DNA from: Nitrosarchaeum sp.
GTDB taxonomy: Archaea; Thermoproteota; Nitrososphaeria; Nitrososphaerales; Nitrosopumilaceae
Length of the DNA stretch: 64,000 nucleotides
Reading direction: 5' to 3'
NCBI RefSeq assembly: GCF_025699065.1
Contig: NZ_JAILWF010000001.1
Coordinates: 149,626 to 213,625, forward strand
The notes under the pieces were generated by a model. It was not told the origin of the DNA. It saw only the letters and a list, made by a program, of their open reading frames with translations, and did not search any database. The number at the start of each line of letters is the position of its first letter. Position 1 is the stretch's first letter. Shown piece after piece: positions 24,493 through 33,510 of the stretch. The translations under genes and the position numbers were made by a program.

Positions 24493-24880
24493 TTTTTTTT
24501 GCAAGAATTGAAAGTTCATCTGCATTTGAGATTGAACGTTTTGTCCAAATCGTTCCTTTGTGATTATACCTTGGAATAATGTGGACATGGACATGAGGAA
24601 TGATCTGTTTTGCAGCCCTTCCGTTGTTTTGTCCAAGACTAAATGCATCAGCATTAGTTGCAGATAAAATGGCGTTAGCTAGTTTTGGCACTATGGAAAA
24701 CAAGTCACCAACGGCTTTTGAATTCATATCGGTGATTCTTTCGTGATGTTTTTTTGGAACCACCAAACTATGACCTACATCTATTGGATACTTGTCTAAA
24801 AATGCAACATGTGATGAGTCTTCATATAGAATATGAGCGTCTTTAACTCCAGATAAAATATCACAAAAAATACAACTCAT
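24473..24880 (-). CDS. HIT-family nucleotide hydrolase/transferase
   Basis: This 135-residue protein begins with MSCIFCDILSG and ends its core with the histidine triad HVHVHIIPR (H96, H98, H100). HIT proteins hydrolyse AMP-linked substrates such as AMP-lysine or dinucleotide polyphosphates. C3 and C6 may hold zinc together with a His, as in many HIT proteins. The length is normal for the family. Confidence 0.93.
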   Translation of the reverse strand: MSCIFCDILSGVKDAHILYEDSSHVAFLDKYPIDVGHSLVVPKKHHERITDMNSKAVGDLFSIVPKLANAILSATNADAFSLGQNNGRAAKQIIPHVHVHIIPRYNHKGTIWTKRSISNADELSILAKKIKSLLL

Positions 24881-24958
24881 AATAAAATTGAATTTTTTGA
24901 TTTTATTATTGTTTCATCGAACAGTTAATTAGGGCAAATTTTTGATTTATGATTAATC

Positions 24959-25558
24959 ATGGGAAGAAAAGAGAGAAGAGAACGTGAGCAAAAGCGTGAA
25001 AATTACGCTACAAAGCGCTCTTCTGAGAAAAGAAAGAACATGATGATAGCCATAGGAGTATTTGCGGTAATAGCTGTAATTGTAGGTTATTCAGTTTGGA
25101 TTTTTATGAATATGACAACAAATGCACCTGGCGCACCAGAAGGAGCAGGTCCACTAGGAAGTGAGCACTCTCACGCTGCAATGTTAGTTAAGATATTCGG
25201 AGACACGTTTGACTTTTCATTACCTGCTTATCAAATTAAGACAAGCTGGATTCATTTTGAAGGAGGAGATGGAACCACAGTTCACAAGCATGCAACTGGT
25301 GTGAATTTAGGATTTTTGTTTAATTCAATGAAATTAAAAGTGGATGATAAATGCTTCATATTCCAAGATGGAAGACAATTTTGTTCAAATGAAGATTATT
25401 CATTGAGATTTTTCATCAATGGTCAAGAAGTGAATGACGTTACAGGGTATGAGCCAATGGATCAAGACAGAATTCTCATTGTATACGGTTCTGAAACTCC
25501 TGAAGAGATTCAAGAATTATTAAAACAAGTGGGCACACAACCAATATTAGAAAGATAA
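24959..25558 (+). CDS. Membrane-anchored protein with His-rich extracytoplasmic domain, unknown
   Basis: The 199-residue protein has a strongly basic cytoplasmic N-terminus (1-27), one transmembrane helix (about 28-50) and an extracytoplasmic domain. That domain opens with a Gly/Pro linker and HSHAAMLVKIFGD, then has WIHFEGGDGTTVHKHATG and two cysteines (KCFIF, QFCSN). The histidine clusters could bind a metal such as copper, which is inference. No named domain is recognised. It is divergently oriented from the HIT gene. Confidence 0.7.
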   Translation: MGRKERREREQKRENYATKRSSEKRKNMMIAIGVFAVIAVIVGYSVWIFMNMTTNAPGAPEGAGPLGSEHSHAAMLVKIFGDTFDFSLPAYQIKTSWIHFEGGDGTTVHKHATGVNLGFLFNSMKLKVDDKCFIFQDGRQFCSNEDYSLRFFINGQEVNDVTGYEPMDQDRILIVYGSETPEEIQELLKQVGTQPILER

Positions 25559-25578
25559 TTTTTCAGTATTTTTAATTA

Positions 25579-25782
25579 TTATTCGTCAGATAGTTCTTGT
25601 GTTGTGAATTGGGCCATTTTATCAAACAGCATATAATATCCACATGTAGTGCAGCGCAAAACAGTCAATTCAGTAGTAAGAAATTCTTTATCTTCAAATC
25701 TACCGCTTAATTTTACATTCTCACCTGCAATTTCTGCTTTATTACTTTTACAAACAGGGCATTCAAGTGTTTTTTGCTCCAT
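25579..25782 (-). CDS. Small zinc-ribbon protein, 67 aa
   Basis: Two CxxC knuckles, C8/C11 (CPVC) and C44/C47 (CTTCGYY), separated by 32 residues form a classic zinc ribbon. The rest is short and acidic. The length and layout resemble rubredoxin-like or Zn-ribbon accessory proteins of archaea. Function unknown. Confidence 0.75.
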   Translation of the reverse strand: MEQKTLECPVCKSNKAEIAGENVKLSGRFEDKEFLTTELTVLRCTTCGYYMLFDKMAQFTTQELSDE

Positions 25783-25879
25783 ATGATTCCCAAATAAGAT
25801 TACAATTTAAATCATTGAAACTTTTTCAAAAGATAATCTCAATAAAGTCTAAATTATAGCAATTTACATTTGTCATGTT

Positions 25880-27553
25880 ATGGAAATTTCCAGTAGAAAT
25901 GTTGTAGAAGGAACAGCTAGAGCTCCTCACAGAGCAATGTACAAAGCCATGGGATTAACAGATATTGATTTATCAAAAGCGTTTGTAGGAGTATGTCATA
26001 CTGGAAACGAAGCTACTCCATGCAACATCCATCTTCCTAGATTAGCTCTTAAAGCAAAAGAAGGAGTCAGTGATGGTGGTGCAACACCTAGAGAATTTTC
26101 AACAATTGCAGTAAGTGATGGAATTGCAATGGGTCATGAAGGAATGAAATCATCATTAATTTCAAGAGAAGTTATTGCAGATTCTATAGAATTAATGGTT
26201 AGAGCTCATCAATATGATGCATTAGTTGGAATTGCTGGATGCGATAAGAGTTTACCAGGAACTATGATGGCAATGGCCAGATTGAACATACCATCAGTAT
26301 TTGTTTATGGTGGAACTATAATGCCAGGAATTCTAAATGGTCAAGAATTAACAGTAGTGGATGTTTACGAGGCAGTTGGAGCATATGATGCAGGTCAATT
26401 ATCTCTTGAAGCATTAAAAAATATAGAAAATACTGCTTGCCCAAACGCAGGATCATGTGGGGGAATGTTTACCGCAAACACCATGGCATCTATTTCAGAA
26501 GCTATAGGTCTTGCTTTACCAGGTAGTGCTAGTCCTCCAGCAGAAGATGACAGAAGAGAGAAAATGGTTTACGATACAGGAGTTGCGTGTGTCAGATTAC
26601 TAGAACAAAATATCAGACCACATGAAATTTTAACATTTGAGGCATTTGAAAATGCAATCACAATGCTAAATGCAGTGGGAGGTTCTACAAATGGAATTTT
26701 ACATTTATTGGCATTATCAAATGAAGTTGGAGTTAAATTAACATATGATGATTTTGAAAGAGTTAGAAAAAAGACACCACATTTAGCAGATATGAAACCT
26801 GGTGGAAACTATGTAATGAATTCACTCGATAAAATCGGAGGGATTCCATTTGTCTTAAAAAAATTAGCAGAAAAAAAATTAATTCATGATAATTGCATTA
26901 CAGTTACTGGAAAAACAATCAGAGAAAATCTTGCTTCAATGAACATATCTGAGCCAGTACAACAAATAGTAAAATCAGTTGAAAATCCAATTCATTCGGT
27001 AGGAACTGCTGTGATATTGAAAGGAAGTTTGGCACCAGAAGGGGCAGTAATTAAAACAGCTGGAGTTGAAATGACACGATTTACAGGAAAAGCACGTGTG
27101 TATGACAGAGAAGAGTATGCATTTGACGCAGTATCTAAAGGAGAAATTGAAGAAGGTCATGTTGTTGTAATCAGATATGAAGGTCCTAAAGGAGGACCAG
27201 GAATGAGAGAAATGCTATCAACTACTGCAGCACTTGTGGGTCAAGGTTTAGGAAAAAAAGTTGCAATGGTAACAGATGGTAGATTTTCTGGAGGCACTCG
27301 CGGATTTATGGTAGGACACGTTGCTCCAGAAGCATATGTTGGAGGTCCTATCGCTCTAGTAAAAAATGACGATGAGATAACAATCGATACTGAAACTAAC
27401 ATTCTTGACATTCATGTATCGGTAGAAGAGTTAGAAAAAAGAAGAAGGCAATGGAGTCCACCAAAACCAAACTACACAACAGGGGCACTAGCTAAATATG
27501 CAACATTAGTTGGTTCTGCTGCACAAGGTGCAATTACTAGTGCAAAATTATAA
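25880..27553 (+). CDS. ilvD: Dihydroxy-acid dehydratase
   Basis: The 557-residue enzyme shows IlvD/Edd family signatures. The cluster-binding cysteines lie in [21 protein letters not shown] and [17 protein letters not shown]-terminal blocks [20 protein letters not shown] and GGPIALV complete the fold. It converts 2,3-dihydroxy-isovalerate or -methylvalerate to the 2-keto acids of valine and isoleucine synthesis. Length is full. The gene stands alone, with no other ilv genes adjacent. Confidence 0.96.
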   Translation: MEISSRNVVEGTARAPHRAMYKAMGLTDIDLSKAFVGVCHTGNEATPCNIHLPRLALKAKEGVSDGGATPREFSTIAVSDGIAMGHEGMKSSLISREVIADSIELMVRAHQYDALVGIAGCDKSLPGTMMAMARLNIPSVFVYGGTIMPGILNGQELTVVDVYEAVGAYDAGQLSLEALKNIENTACPNAGSCGGMFTANTMASISEAIGLALPGSASPPAEDDRREKMVYDTGVACVRLLEQNIRPHEILTFEAFENAITMLNAVGGSTNGILHLLALSNEVGVKLTYDDFERVRKKTPHLADMKPGGNYVMNSLDKIGGIPFVLKKLAEKKLIHDNCITVTGKTIRENLASMNISEPVQQIVKSVENPIHSVGTAVILKGSLAPEGAVIKTAGVEMTRFTGKARVYDREEYAFDAVSKGEIEEGHVVVIRYEGPKGGPGMREMLSTTAALVGQGLGKKVAMVTDGRFSGGTRGFMVGHVAPEAYVGGPIALVKNDDEITIDTETNILDIHVSVEELEKRRRQWSPPKPNYTTGALAKYATLVGSAAQGAITSAKL

Positions 27554-27630
27554 TTTTCAATAATTTAACAAAAAAATCCCAAGAATTTCTTTTTTAATAG
27601 AAACAAAAGAATGAATCGCTCACAAGGTTT

Positions 27631-27647
27631 ATAGATCACCGATCTAT
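27631..27647. promoter_or_regulatory. Palindrome in the gap after ilvD
   Basis: ATAGATC and GATCTAT form a perfect 7-bp inverted repeat around ACC, about 150 nt before the next gene. It could be a regulator site. Nothing else was seen in 27554-27794. Confidence 0.25.
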
Positions 27648-27794
27648 AATTAATTTCAGAGATAACAGGAAAAAAGAATTACGTTACAATTATTGAATTA
27701 CTGTTGTCTACTAAAGATAATTAAAATCAAGATATTTGCCATATGTTTCTAATCCTTTCAAAATATTTAAGACTGATCTGTAATTTATAAAAAT

Positions 27795-28007
27795 ATGGGG
27801 TTGCTTACAAAAAAAATTCTAGAATATCAACAAAAGAAACTAGTACAAGCAGAAAATTCTCTCAAATCACATATTTGCAAAAAGGAGCAACTAAAAGAAA
27901 CAGGCTCAGATAAAGAGATTGCAAATCAGGATAAAATGATCAAAATTTGGAGTAACAATATTGAAAAAATTAAGCGAGAAATTAACAAGCTCCAAATTAA
28001 AGGCTAA
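27795..28007 (+). CDS. Hypothetical coiled-coil protein, 70 aa
   Basis: This short, highly charged protein has heptad-like spacing from residue 10 to the end (for example IKIWSNNIEKIKREINKLQ). It has one cysteine and no membrane segment. It may be a small helical adaptor; function unknown. Confidence 0.5.
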   Translation: MGLLTKKILEYQQKKLVQAENSLKSHICKKEQLKETGSDKEIANQDKMIKIWSNNIEKIKREINKLQIKG

Positions 28008-28051
28008 AATTTCATCAATACGCTTATGTTTGTATTAAACAGAATAGTGAT

Positions 28052-28354
28052 ATGGGTTCATTTGGAGACTATACAATTGCCAAATCATCATCTGTTGACA
28101 TAAACAATATCAAATGGACCCAAAAAAACCAAGATACCACCGAGAAATCAAAAAAGAGTAAAGAAAAAACAAAAAAAATATCACCATTGAACATCACATA
28201 TACAGACGATGTAAAAAATCAAACATCAGATAGAATATTCAAAATTCAAACAGAACAGACAGAACAAAAAAAGAAGAAACATGAGAAAAAAGCCAAGACA
28301 GCCTCCACATCTAGTTCAAAAATACAGTACTCATTTAGTCGACGTGGGCGATAA
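28052..28354 (+). CDS. Hypothetical Lys-rich disordered protein, 100 aa
   Basis: Low-complexity protein rich in Lys, Ser, Thr and Gln, without hydrophobic core or motifs. It ends in a basic patch (SFSRRGR). Composition suggests an unstructured nucleic-acid-associated or ribosome-associated protein, but this is only inference. Confidence 0.5.
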   Translation: MGSFGDYTIAKSSSVDINNIKWTQKNQDTTEKSKKSKEKTKKISPLNITYTDDVKNQTSDRIFKIQTEQTEQKKKKHEKKAKTASTSSSKIQYSFSRRGR

Positions 28355-28389
28355 TATTAGATAAATTAATTTTTGTAAGAATCATTAAT

Positions 28390-30087
28390 TCATTGATTTT
28401 CTATGCCTAAAACATCATAATATGCACGTGGAATCATTCTTTGTGCTTTGAAAAACACATTGTTAACTGCAGTATCTAGTACGTATGTTTTTGCCCAATC
28501 ATTTTCACTTCTAATTGAACGACCAAATCCTTGTAATAATTTAGTCAGAGTTTGCGATGTATACCATAATGGAAATTTGTCCATTTTTGCTTTTGTTCTT
28601 TTTTCTTTATAATTTGGATATGGAACTTTGGCGATGATTTGAAATCGCGACAAATCATCTTTGAGATCAACTCCTTCCCATAATGAAGAAGAAAGTAAGA
28701 CACTAGTAGGATCAGATGCATGTTCTGAAATAATTTCATCTTGAGTTTTTCCATCTTGATTATAACTGTGACATATCCTAATTCGTCTAGTATTTTTTGG
28801 AGAAAGATATCTAAGGATTTTTTGACATCGAGGAACAGAAGAAGTTAGAATTAAGCCTCTTTCACCAGAATGTTCATTCATTATTCTATCAATTACTTTT
28901 ATCACTTCAAGTTCATCGGATTCAGTAGAGCCATAGCTTAATCGTTTAATGTTTAAGAGATCAATTCGTCGATTATCAAGAGGAAATGGGGATTTAGGAG
29001 TATCAATGAATGCAACATCGTCTTGGACTAATCCCATATTTTCACAAAAGCTGAATCGATCAATTGTGGCAGACATGAATATTTGATATTCTGTGGTGAA
29101 AAAAGAATTTGCAAATGAAGACACATCGATAGGTTTCACAGAAATTGATCTAAAGTTTCCATTCAAATCTCTAACAGGATCATTTACAACAAAATTATCT
29201 TTTCCAGTAAGAATATCAATTTTAGCTTGTGCGGCTCTATCATATCGTCGCTCTAATCTTGTTATAGATTCATAATCAGGTTCTCTTTGAAATGAATCAC
29301 TTTCCTTAGTGTCTTTAATTTTTTTGGCATAAGAATACGCAATATCATCAATTAGTTGAATCATAGAATCTAAATCTGAAAAATCATATTTTCCAGAATT
29401 CAAATTACATTCGTCAATTTGACCATTAAAAATATCAAATCCAATAAATTGCATTATTTGGTCTTCAATTTTATGGGCCTCATCAAATATCGAAACTTTC
29501 CTATTAAGATAATCTTCAAATAATTTTTTATTAAATTTCATAATTTGAAAAAAAGCATGGTAGTTCCATAGAGAATGTTTTGAAACAAGAGCATCATATT
29601 TTTGAAGATAATAGTGACATGATTCAGTATTTTGTGTGTGTTCATCAACTTGTTTGATTGTTGGTTTGAATTTACATACTTCAACTACCTCTTTTCCATT
29701 TTTAATTATTTTTTCTTGACATTGTCCTTTGTCACAAGTTAGCCCCCATCGCATAGCTCTTCTAGTATTATCTACTTTTTCAGACTCCATCATTTTCAAA
29801 CAAGCAAAATTTTGTTTACCCTTTACAGGTTTGAGAAATGGAATATCTTTGATGTATTGATCTTGAAGGTGTTTTGAGGCTGTAATTGTAAATGAACTAT
29901 CAAAATATCTAGATACCGTAGCTCCAACTAGAGATTTTCCTACTCCAGTAGGTGCACATAAAATAATTTTTTTATAACCTGATTTTAATTTCTCTTCAAT
30001 TTCAAAAATTATTTTTTTTTGAATATCACGTGGAGAAAATTGATCTGGAAATTTTTCTAAAAGAGACAGGATTAAACCTGATTTTCT
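28390..30087 (-). CDS. XPD/DinG-type DNA helicase, start codon unresolved
   Basis: The frame is open from a stop at 30088-30090 to 28390, about 566 codons. It encodes FPDQFSPRDIQ, Walker A CAPTGVGKS (about 29932-29955), KPVKGKQNFAC, DEAH in SIFDEAHKIEDQ, ATIDRFSFC and the C-terminal QGFGRSIRSENDW. Four to five cysteines between motifs I and II (NFAC, LTCDKGQC, VCKF, SCHY) fit the 4Fe-4S cluster of XPD/DinG helicases. The first standard start in frame is a TTG at 29799, which would delete Walker A. A non-standard start (for example CTG at 30069), a mutation or a sequence error must be involved. The family unwinds DNA 5'-3' in repair. Confidence 0.85.
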   Translation of the reverse strand, partial: RKSGLILSLLEKFPDQFSPRDIQKKIIFEIEEKLKSGYKKIILCAPTGVGKSLVGATVSRYFDSSFTITASKHLQDQYIKDIPFLKPVKGKQNFACLKMMESEKVDNTRRAMRWGLTCDKGQCQEKIIKNGKEVVEVCKFKPTIKQVDEHTQNTESCHYYLQKYDALVSKHSLWNYHAFFQIMKFNKKLFEDYLNRKVSIFDEAHKIEDQIMQFIGFDIFNGQIDECNLNSGKYDFSDLDSMIQLIDDIAYSYAKKIKDTKESDSFQREPDYESITRLERRYDRAAQAKIDILTGKDNFVVNDPVRDLNGNFRSISVKPIDVSSFANSFFTTEYQIFMSATIDRFSFCENMGLVQDDVAFIDTPKSPFPLDNRRIDLLNIKRLSYGSTESDELEVIKVIDRIMNEHSGERGLILTSSVPRCQKILRYLSPKNTRRIRICHSYNQDGKTQDEIISEHASDPTSVLLSSSLWEGVDLKDDLSRFQIIAKVPYPNYKEKRTKAKMDKFPLWYTSQTLTKLLQGFGRSIRSENDWAKTYVLDTAVNNVFFKAQRMIPRAYYDVLGIENQ

Positions 30088-30167
30088 TTAATATTAAAAG
30101 CATGAAGGTTCTACTATTATCAAATGCATGTGATGTAGTTTAATATCTAGTAAGATCACAGTAAATC

Positions 30168-30485
30168 ATGGAATTATTAGAAGACAAAATGAGAGTGTGG
30201 TTAGAAAGTGCTAAATTTGTTAAAGCTATTCCTGGGGTGTATGTATTGTATAACAGAAACAAAGATGTGATCTACATAGGTGAAAGTAGTAATTTAGAAG
30301 AGACGTTCACAAAATACGTAGAAACGGAATTTGAAGGAAATGAATGCAAACAGAAAACACAATCATATCAACGTGAATTCACTAATAATCCAAAAGAAAG
30401 ACAAATTCAATTAATTGAAGAGTTCAAAAAACAGTCAGGAAAATTACCATCCTGCAATACAGAGATTGCATTAGAAACGCATTAA
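30168..30485 (+). CDS. GIY-YIG superfamily protein, 105 aa
   Basis: A GIY-YIG nuclease fold is suggested by PGVYVLYNRNKDVIYIGES (GVY at 23-25, YIG at 36-38) and by the later Glu and Asn positions in LIEEFKKQSGKLPSCN, which align with the UvrC-type Glu and Asn. The Arg normally following the YIG block is replaced (NLEETF), so activity is uncertain. It is divergent from the helicase gene. A stand-alone repair or accessory nuclease is possible. Confidence 0.7.
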   Translation: MELLEDKMRVWLESAKFVKAIPGVYVLYNRNKDVIYIGESSNLEETFTKYVETEFEGNECKQKTQSYQREFTNNPKERQIQLIEEFKKQSGKLPSCNTEIALETH

Positions 30486-30575
30486 TGATTTTTTGTTAAA
30501 TCATCTATAGTCTAATGTATGTTTCAGGCATAAAAATAGAGAAAGTAATTAATTTAAGAACATCGTAAAAGTATA

Positions 30576-30707
30576 ATGCATCAGTGTTATTATTGTGAAC
30601 AAATTTTTGATTCAAAAGAAGCATTGTATGATCATGTTGAAATCCATTCAGATATTGAACGAAATCAAGAAATAATGGATAGAAAAAAGAAGGCAAAAAA
30701 AGACTAG
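30576..30707 (+). CDS. C2H2 zinc-finger microprotein, 43 aa
   Basis: ATG at 30576 opens a 43-codon frame. It encodes one classical C2H2 finger, with C4 and C7, twelve residues, then H20 and H24 (CYYC...DHVEIH). A basic tail (DRKKKAKKD) follows. Spacing CX2CX12HX3H is exact. Such single fingers with a basic tail are common in thaumarchaea and may bind DNA or RNA. Confidence 0.75.
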   Translation: MHQCYYCEQIFDSKEALYDHVEIHSDIERNQEIMDRKKKAKKD

Positions 30708-30809
30708 CCTCATTTTTTAGTTTAAACAATCAATTACTAAATAAAATTAGAGTAATAGTGAGATTTTGTCCATTCAGGAATAGAAATATGGATTTTAAAA
30801 TAAAAGAAC

Positions 30810-31073
30810 ATGGAATGGATTGAATCACTTTTAAAAAGATCATGCGACAAAACACTAACAAAAAGTGAAGTATTACATAGTTTGTTTCACATGATTGAGA
30901 TAAATGAAAACACATTAAATCACATACAAACAGACAAGAGAGATTTTGGACCAGAATTAGAAAAACTAAAACAAACTGAAATTAGAGATTTAGATTTCCA
31001 TCTAAAATATTATCGCAGTCTTGTCAATTATATCAGTTCAATCCCTGAAAACAAAATTATCAAACAAGAATAA
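30810..31073 (+). CDS. Hypothetical helical protein, 87 aa
   Basis: Soluble, mostly helical, with charged residues throughout (LEKLKQTEIRDLDFHLKYYRSL). No motif recognised. It follows the C2H2 microprotein on the same strand. Confidence 0.55.
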   Translation: MEWIESLLKRSCDKTLTKSEVLHSLFHMIEINENTLNHIQTDKRDFGPELEKLKQTEIRDLDFHLKYYRSLVNYISSIPENKIIKQE

Positions 31074-31120
31074 GATTAGCAAGTTACAATATAACAAGAT
31101 TGTAAAGAGTGGTAAAAAAA

Positions 31121-31657
31121 TTACATCCGTAATTTTTTAAATATATCATCAAATTTTTGTTGTTTTTCAAGTGTTTGTCCATAATTTGTTTGTCCATCGT
31201 ATTCTTGACGTTCGTCAAAAAGATATTTTTCCCATTTTTCCATTTCGTTTGCTATCATTAAAGATGAACTTTCACGTGCATATTGTTTTTGTTGTTCTTG
31301 ATTTTGACCACGGGTAGAGAATTTTTTTCCAAAGAAAGCATCTTCTAGGTGCCTAGTTATTTTAGGTTTAAGTAATTCAGCAAGATCAAAATGTCCTTGT
31401 TCATGTTTTAAAAGCGATGTTGCTTCTTGAGATTGTCTTATCCAAGACAACATTGGATAAAATTCAGCAGTTAAAACAATATTTTCTATAAAAAATTTAA
31501 TTTCATCACCAATTCCTTCAGAATTTATGGTCCAAATGTAAGAGTATTTGATAGTACTATGAGAATCTTCAAATGCTGCAGGATTAGAATCCGCTTTAAA
31601 ATCAGATAATTTTAAAAAATAATCTTTAGACCAAGCAATAACGTTATTTTGACTCAT
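31121..31657 (-). CDS. DUF922-like HEQGH protein (chromosomal paralogue)
   Basis: The protein has 178 residues from the ATG at 31657; an in-frame start five codons upstream is also possible. It contains the zinc-peptidase-like motif LLKHEQGHFDLAEL. Similarity to the mobile-element protein at 12167-12712 extends through the FFGKKFSTRGQ/FNGKHFSCKGK region to the ending IFKKLRM/IFDKLRI. No signal peptide is visible. Members of DUF922 are predicted metalloproteases. It stands alone, without a Cas1 neighbour, so it is either the source or a relic of the element gene. Confidence 0.78.
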   Translation of the reverse strand: MSQNNVIAWSKDYFLKLSDFKADSNPAAFEDSHSTIKYSYIWTINSEGIGDEIKFFIENIVLTAEFYPMLSWIRQSQEATSLLKHEQGHFDLAELLKPKITRHLEDAFFGKKFSTRGQNQEQQKQYARESSSLMIANEMEKWEKYLFDERQEYDGQTNYGQTLEKQQKFDDIFKKLRM

Positions 31658-31757
31658 TAAAGTTCTTAGCAATATATGGGAATAAAATTATTGATTTTTG
31701 GACATTTTCTATAAAAGCAAATAAATCAATTAAAAGATAATTTATCAAATTAATGAG

Positions 31758-31822
31758 ATGTTTGACGGCTATGAATTCTAGGGAATGGTCGATTAGGCAA
31801 ACGTAGGAATGCCGTCAAACAT
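31758..31822. other. Candidate structured RNA: 12-bp hairpin stem with 41-nt interior
   Basis: ATGTTTGACGGC (31758-31769) pairs perfectly with GCCGTCAAACAT (31811-31822). Inside, ATTCTA and TAGGAAT can form a second helix with one bulge. The patch is more GC-rich than its surroundings and contains no open frame. The 481-nt gap 31673-32152 holds this, the structure at 32028 and nothing else recognised. Strand is unknown. Confidence 0.4.
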
Positions 31823-32027
31823 GATGACTCAATATCATAATATCAAAATAGATTAAAAGAAATAGTGTGTTTAAATTGAAAAACAATTTCCTATCACTCT
31901 AAAATATGTAATATTTAGTCATAATTAACAAATTTAAGAAAGGATCATTTTTTCTAACCATTTTGATCAATTAAAAAAACATATTTCATTTTAACAGTTT
32001 TTTCATAATTAAAACATCAAAAATATT

Positions 32028-32115
32028 GGAAGCAAGGCTGTTTGCATATTTGATGGCTTTAATATATCCCCCAAAGGGACTGAAGCAATAAAGACATCAA
32101 ATTTGCTTGCTTTCC
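32028..32115. other. Candidate structured RNA, 88 nt, four nested helices
   Basis: Helices read by eye: P1 32028-32036 with 32106-32115 (one bulge), P2 32044-32055 with 32095-32106 (11 of 12 pairs; it shares base 32106 with P1), P3 GCTT 32056-32059 with AAGC 32083-32086, and P4 TCCC 32067-32070 with GGGA 32076-32079 around CCAAA. Continuous nesting over 88 nt in an AT-rich gap is unlikely by chance. It could be a small RNA or a leader of the 28-residue membrane peptide that begins 38 nt downstream. Confidence 0.45.
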
Positions 32116-32152
32116 CTTAAACTATTAATTTCAGACAAATTCAAATTAATTT

Positions 32153-32239
32153 ATGAATTTAAAATTAATTATTTCGATGGGTGTAGCAATCATATCATTA
32201 GCTATAGGATTAATTTTATTATATGATATTACAAAATAA
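32153..32239 (+). CDS. Small single-helix membrane peptide, 28 aa
   Basis: ATG at 32153 encodes a basic start (MNLK) and one hydrophobic helix (IISMGVAIISLAIGLILL), then a short polar tail. A similar tiny membrane peptide is encoded at 45007-45087. Expression is unproven; the structured segment upstream could be its leader. Confidence 0.45.
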   Translation: MNLKLIISMGVAIISLAIGLILLYDITK

Positions 32240-32262
32240 ACAAATTAAAAATTCAAATGAAA

Positions 32263-33162
32263 TTAATTTTTGACATCAAAATTAGGATGACAGTCCAATA
32301 CATCCAAAATAGAATTACTTTGATTAATTAATTTATGTTGTTGTTCTATAAGTAAATTGATTTGTTCTGCTTCAGAATTTAATTTTTTTAAAGCTATTTG
32401 TGCTTTTTCAAATTCTTCTGCAGATAATGTTTTATTTTCATAATATGAATAGTGTTTATAATATTCATCATACTGTAGATGTTTACGAGATATACTATCT
32501 GAAAGAGATTTAATTTGAATTCGGAGTTGTTTATCTTGTTCAAGTAGTAATTTTTGACCAACATAAAGTTCTTCAAATTTTTTGGGGATTGTAAATCCCA
32601 AAGAATCAAAATCAGATGAAGGTGACTCATCTGAATACATTAAACTACTTTTATCGGTGTTATGCCCTAAACCTAAAACATGACCTATTTCATGCATTAT
32701 TATATTTGAAACCATATTTTCATCATTTTGAACATATTTCCCATTGCAATCTTTATCACCAACAGAAATATCCAATACACATCGATTTAAAATTCCAAAT
32801 AACATTGAATTGCAAGTAGCTAAACCTGAATGAGTTTCAGATGCATATACTTGCCATCGAATAATAAAATCGGGTTTATCAGATTCTATAAAATTCAAAT
32901 TTGGGTTTAATGATTCCCAAGTTTCAAGTGCTTTATGTAATGCATTTAATGGGATTTTTTCATCAGGTAAACTCGGAATAGGCTGAACAGAATACGTTAG
33001 TAGTTTTTTCTCATTACTAGGCACAAATTTTGATAATTCTTTAATATTTTCTGATGCATGTTGTAACTCTGTAGATTTTTGATCATCAAAGGGGAGAAAA
33101 TTTGCATACCACAGATAACCAAAAGCAACTACAAGTAATAGCAAAATTAGCAGTACCTTCAT
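32263..33162 (-). CDS. Matrixin-like (M10A) extracytoplasmic metalloprotease
   Basis: This 299-residue protein has an N-terminal signal/anchor (about 2-20). A metzincin zinc site MHEIGHVLGLGHN gives H157, E158, H161 and H167, and the Met-turn M175 lies in SSLMYSD. Upstream, PLNALHKALETWESLNPNLNF is typical of archaeal and bacterial matrixins. The C-terminal third is helical and coiled-coil-like (about 190-285). It probably cuts proteins at the cell surface. Two cysteine pairs may form disulfides. Confidence 0.85.
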   Translation of the reverse strand: MKVLLILLLLVVAFGYLWYANFLPFDDQKSTELQHASENIKELSKFVPSNEKKLLTYSVQPIPSLPDEKIPLNALHKALETWESLNPNLNFIESDKPDFIIRWQVYASETHSGLATCNSMLFGILNRCVLDISVGDKDCNGKYVQNDENMVSNIIMHEIGHVLGLGHNTDKSSLMYSDESPSSDFDSLGFTIPKKFEELYVGQKLLLEQDKQLRIQIKSLSDSISRKHLQYDEYYKHYSYYENKTLSAEEFEKAQIALKKLNSEAEQINLLIEQQHKLINQSNSILDVLDCHPNFDVKN

Positions 33163-33308
33163 TAAAAAAAACAGGTCATTGGAATAAGTAAAACTTTCTA
33201 TAGATTAATTGATTACATCATAACAGTAATTGAAAATTTCACATGCTTACGCATATTATTAATCAGTATTAAATAATAAAGAGATACTCTGAATAGAGGA
33301 GAAAACAT

Positions 33309-33464
33309 ATGCAAAACAAAAAATTTGATGATAAAAGATATCAAGAATTAATAAAACAAAAAGAAGAATTTGAAAAAAATAGACCACATGACATAGAAGC
33401 CATGAGAAGATGGAAACATTCTATGGGTAAAATTTTGGAAGAGTTAGAATTATTTAAAAAATAG
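33309..33464 (+). CDS. Hypothetical charged microprotein, 51 aa
   Basis: ATG at 33309 follows a strong GAGGAG ribosome-binding site (33296-33301, 7-nt spacing), which supports translation. The product is helical and charged (KRYQELIKQKEEFEKN, then MRRWKHSMGKILEELELF). No family recognised. Confidence 0.6.
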   Translation: MQNKKFDDKRYQELIKQKEEFEKNRPHDIEAMRRWKHSMGKILEELELFKK

Positions 33465-33510
33465 TAAAAATGCATCGTGTTTTAAATCACATGGTTATTT
33501 TTAGAGTCAT

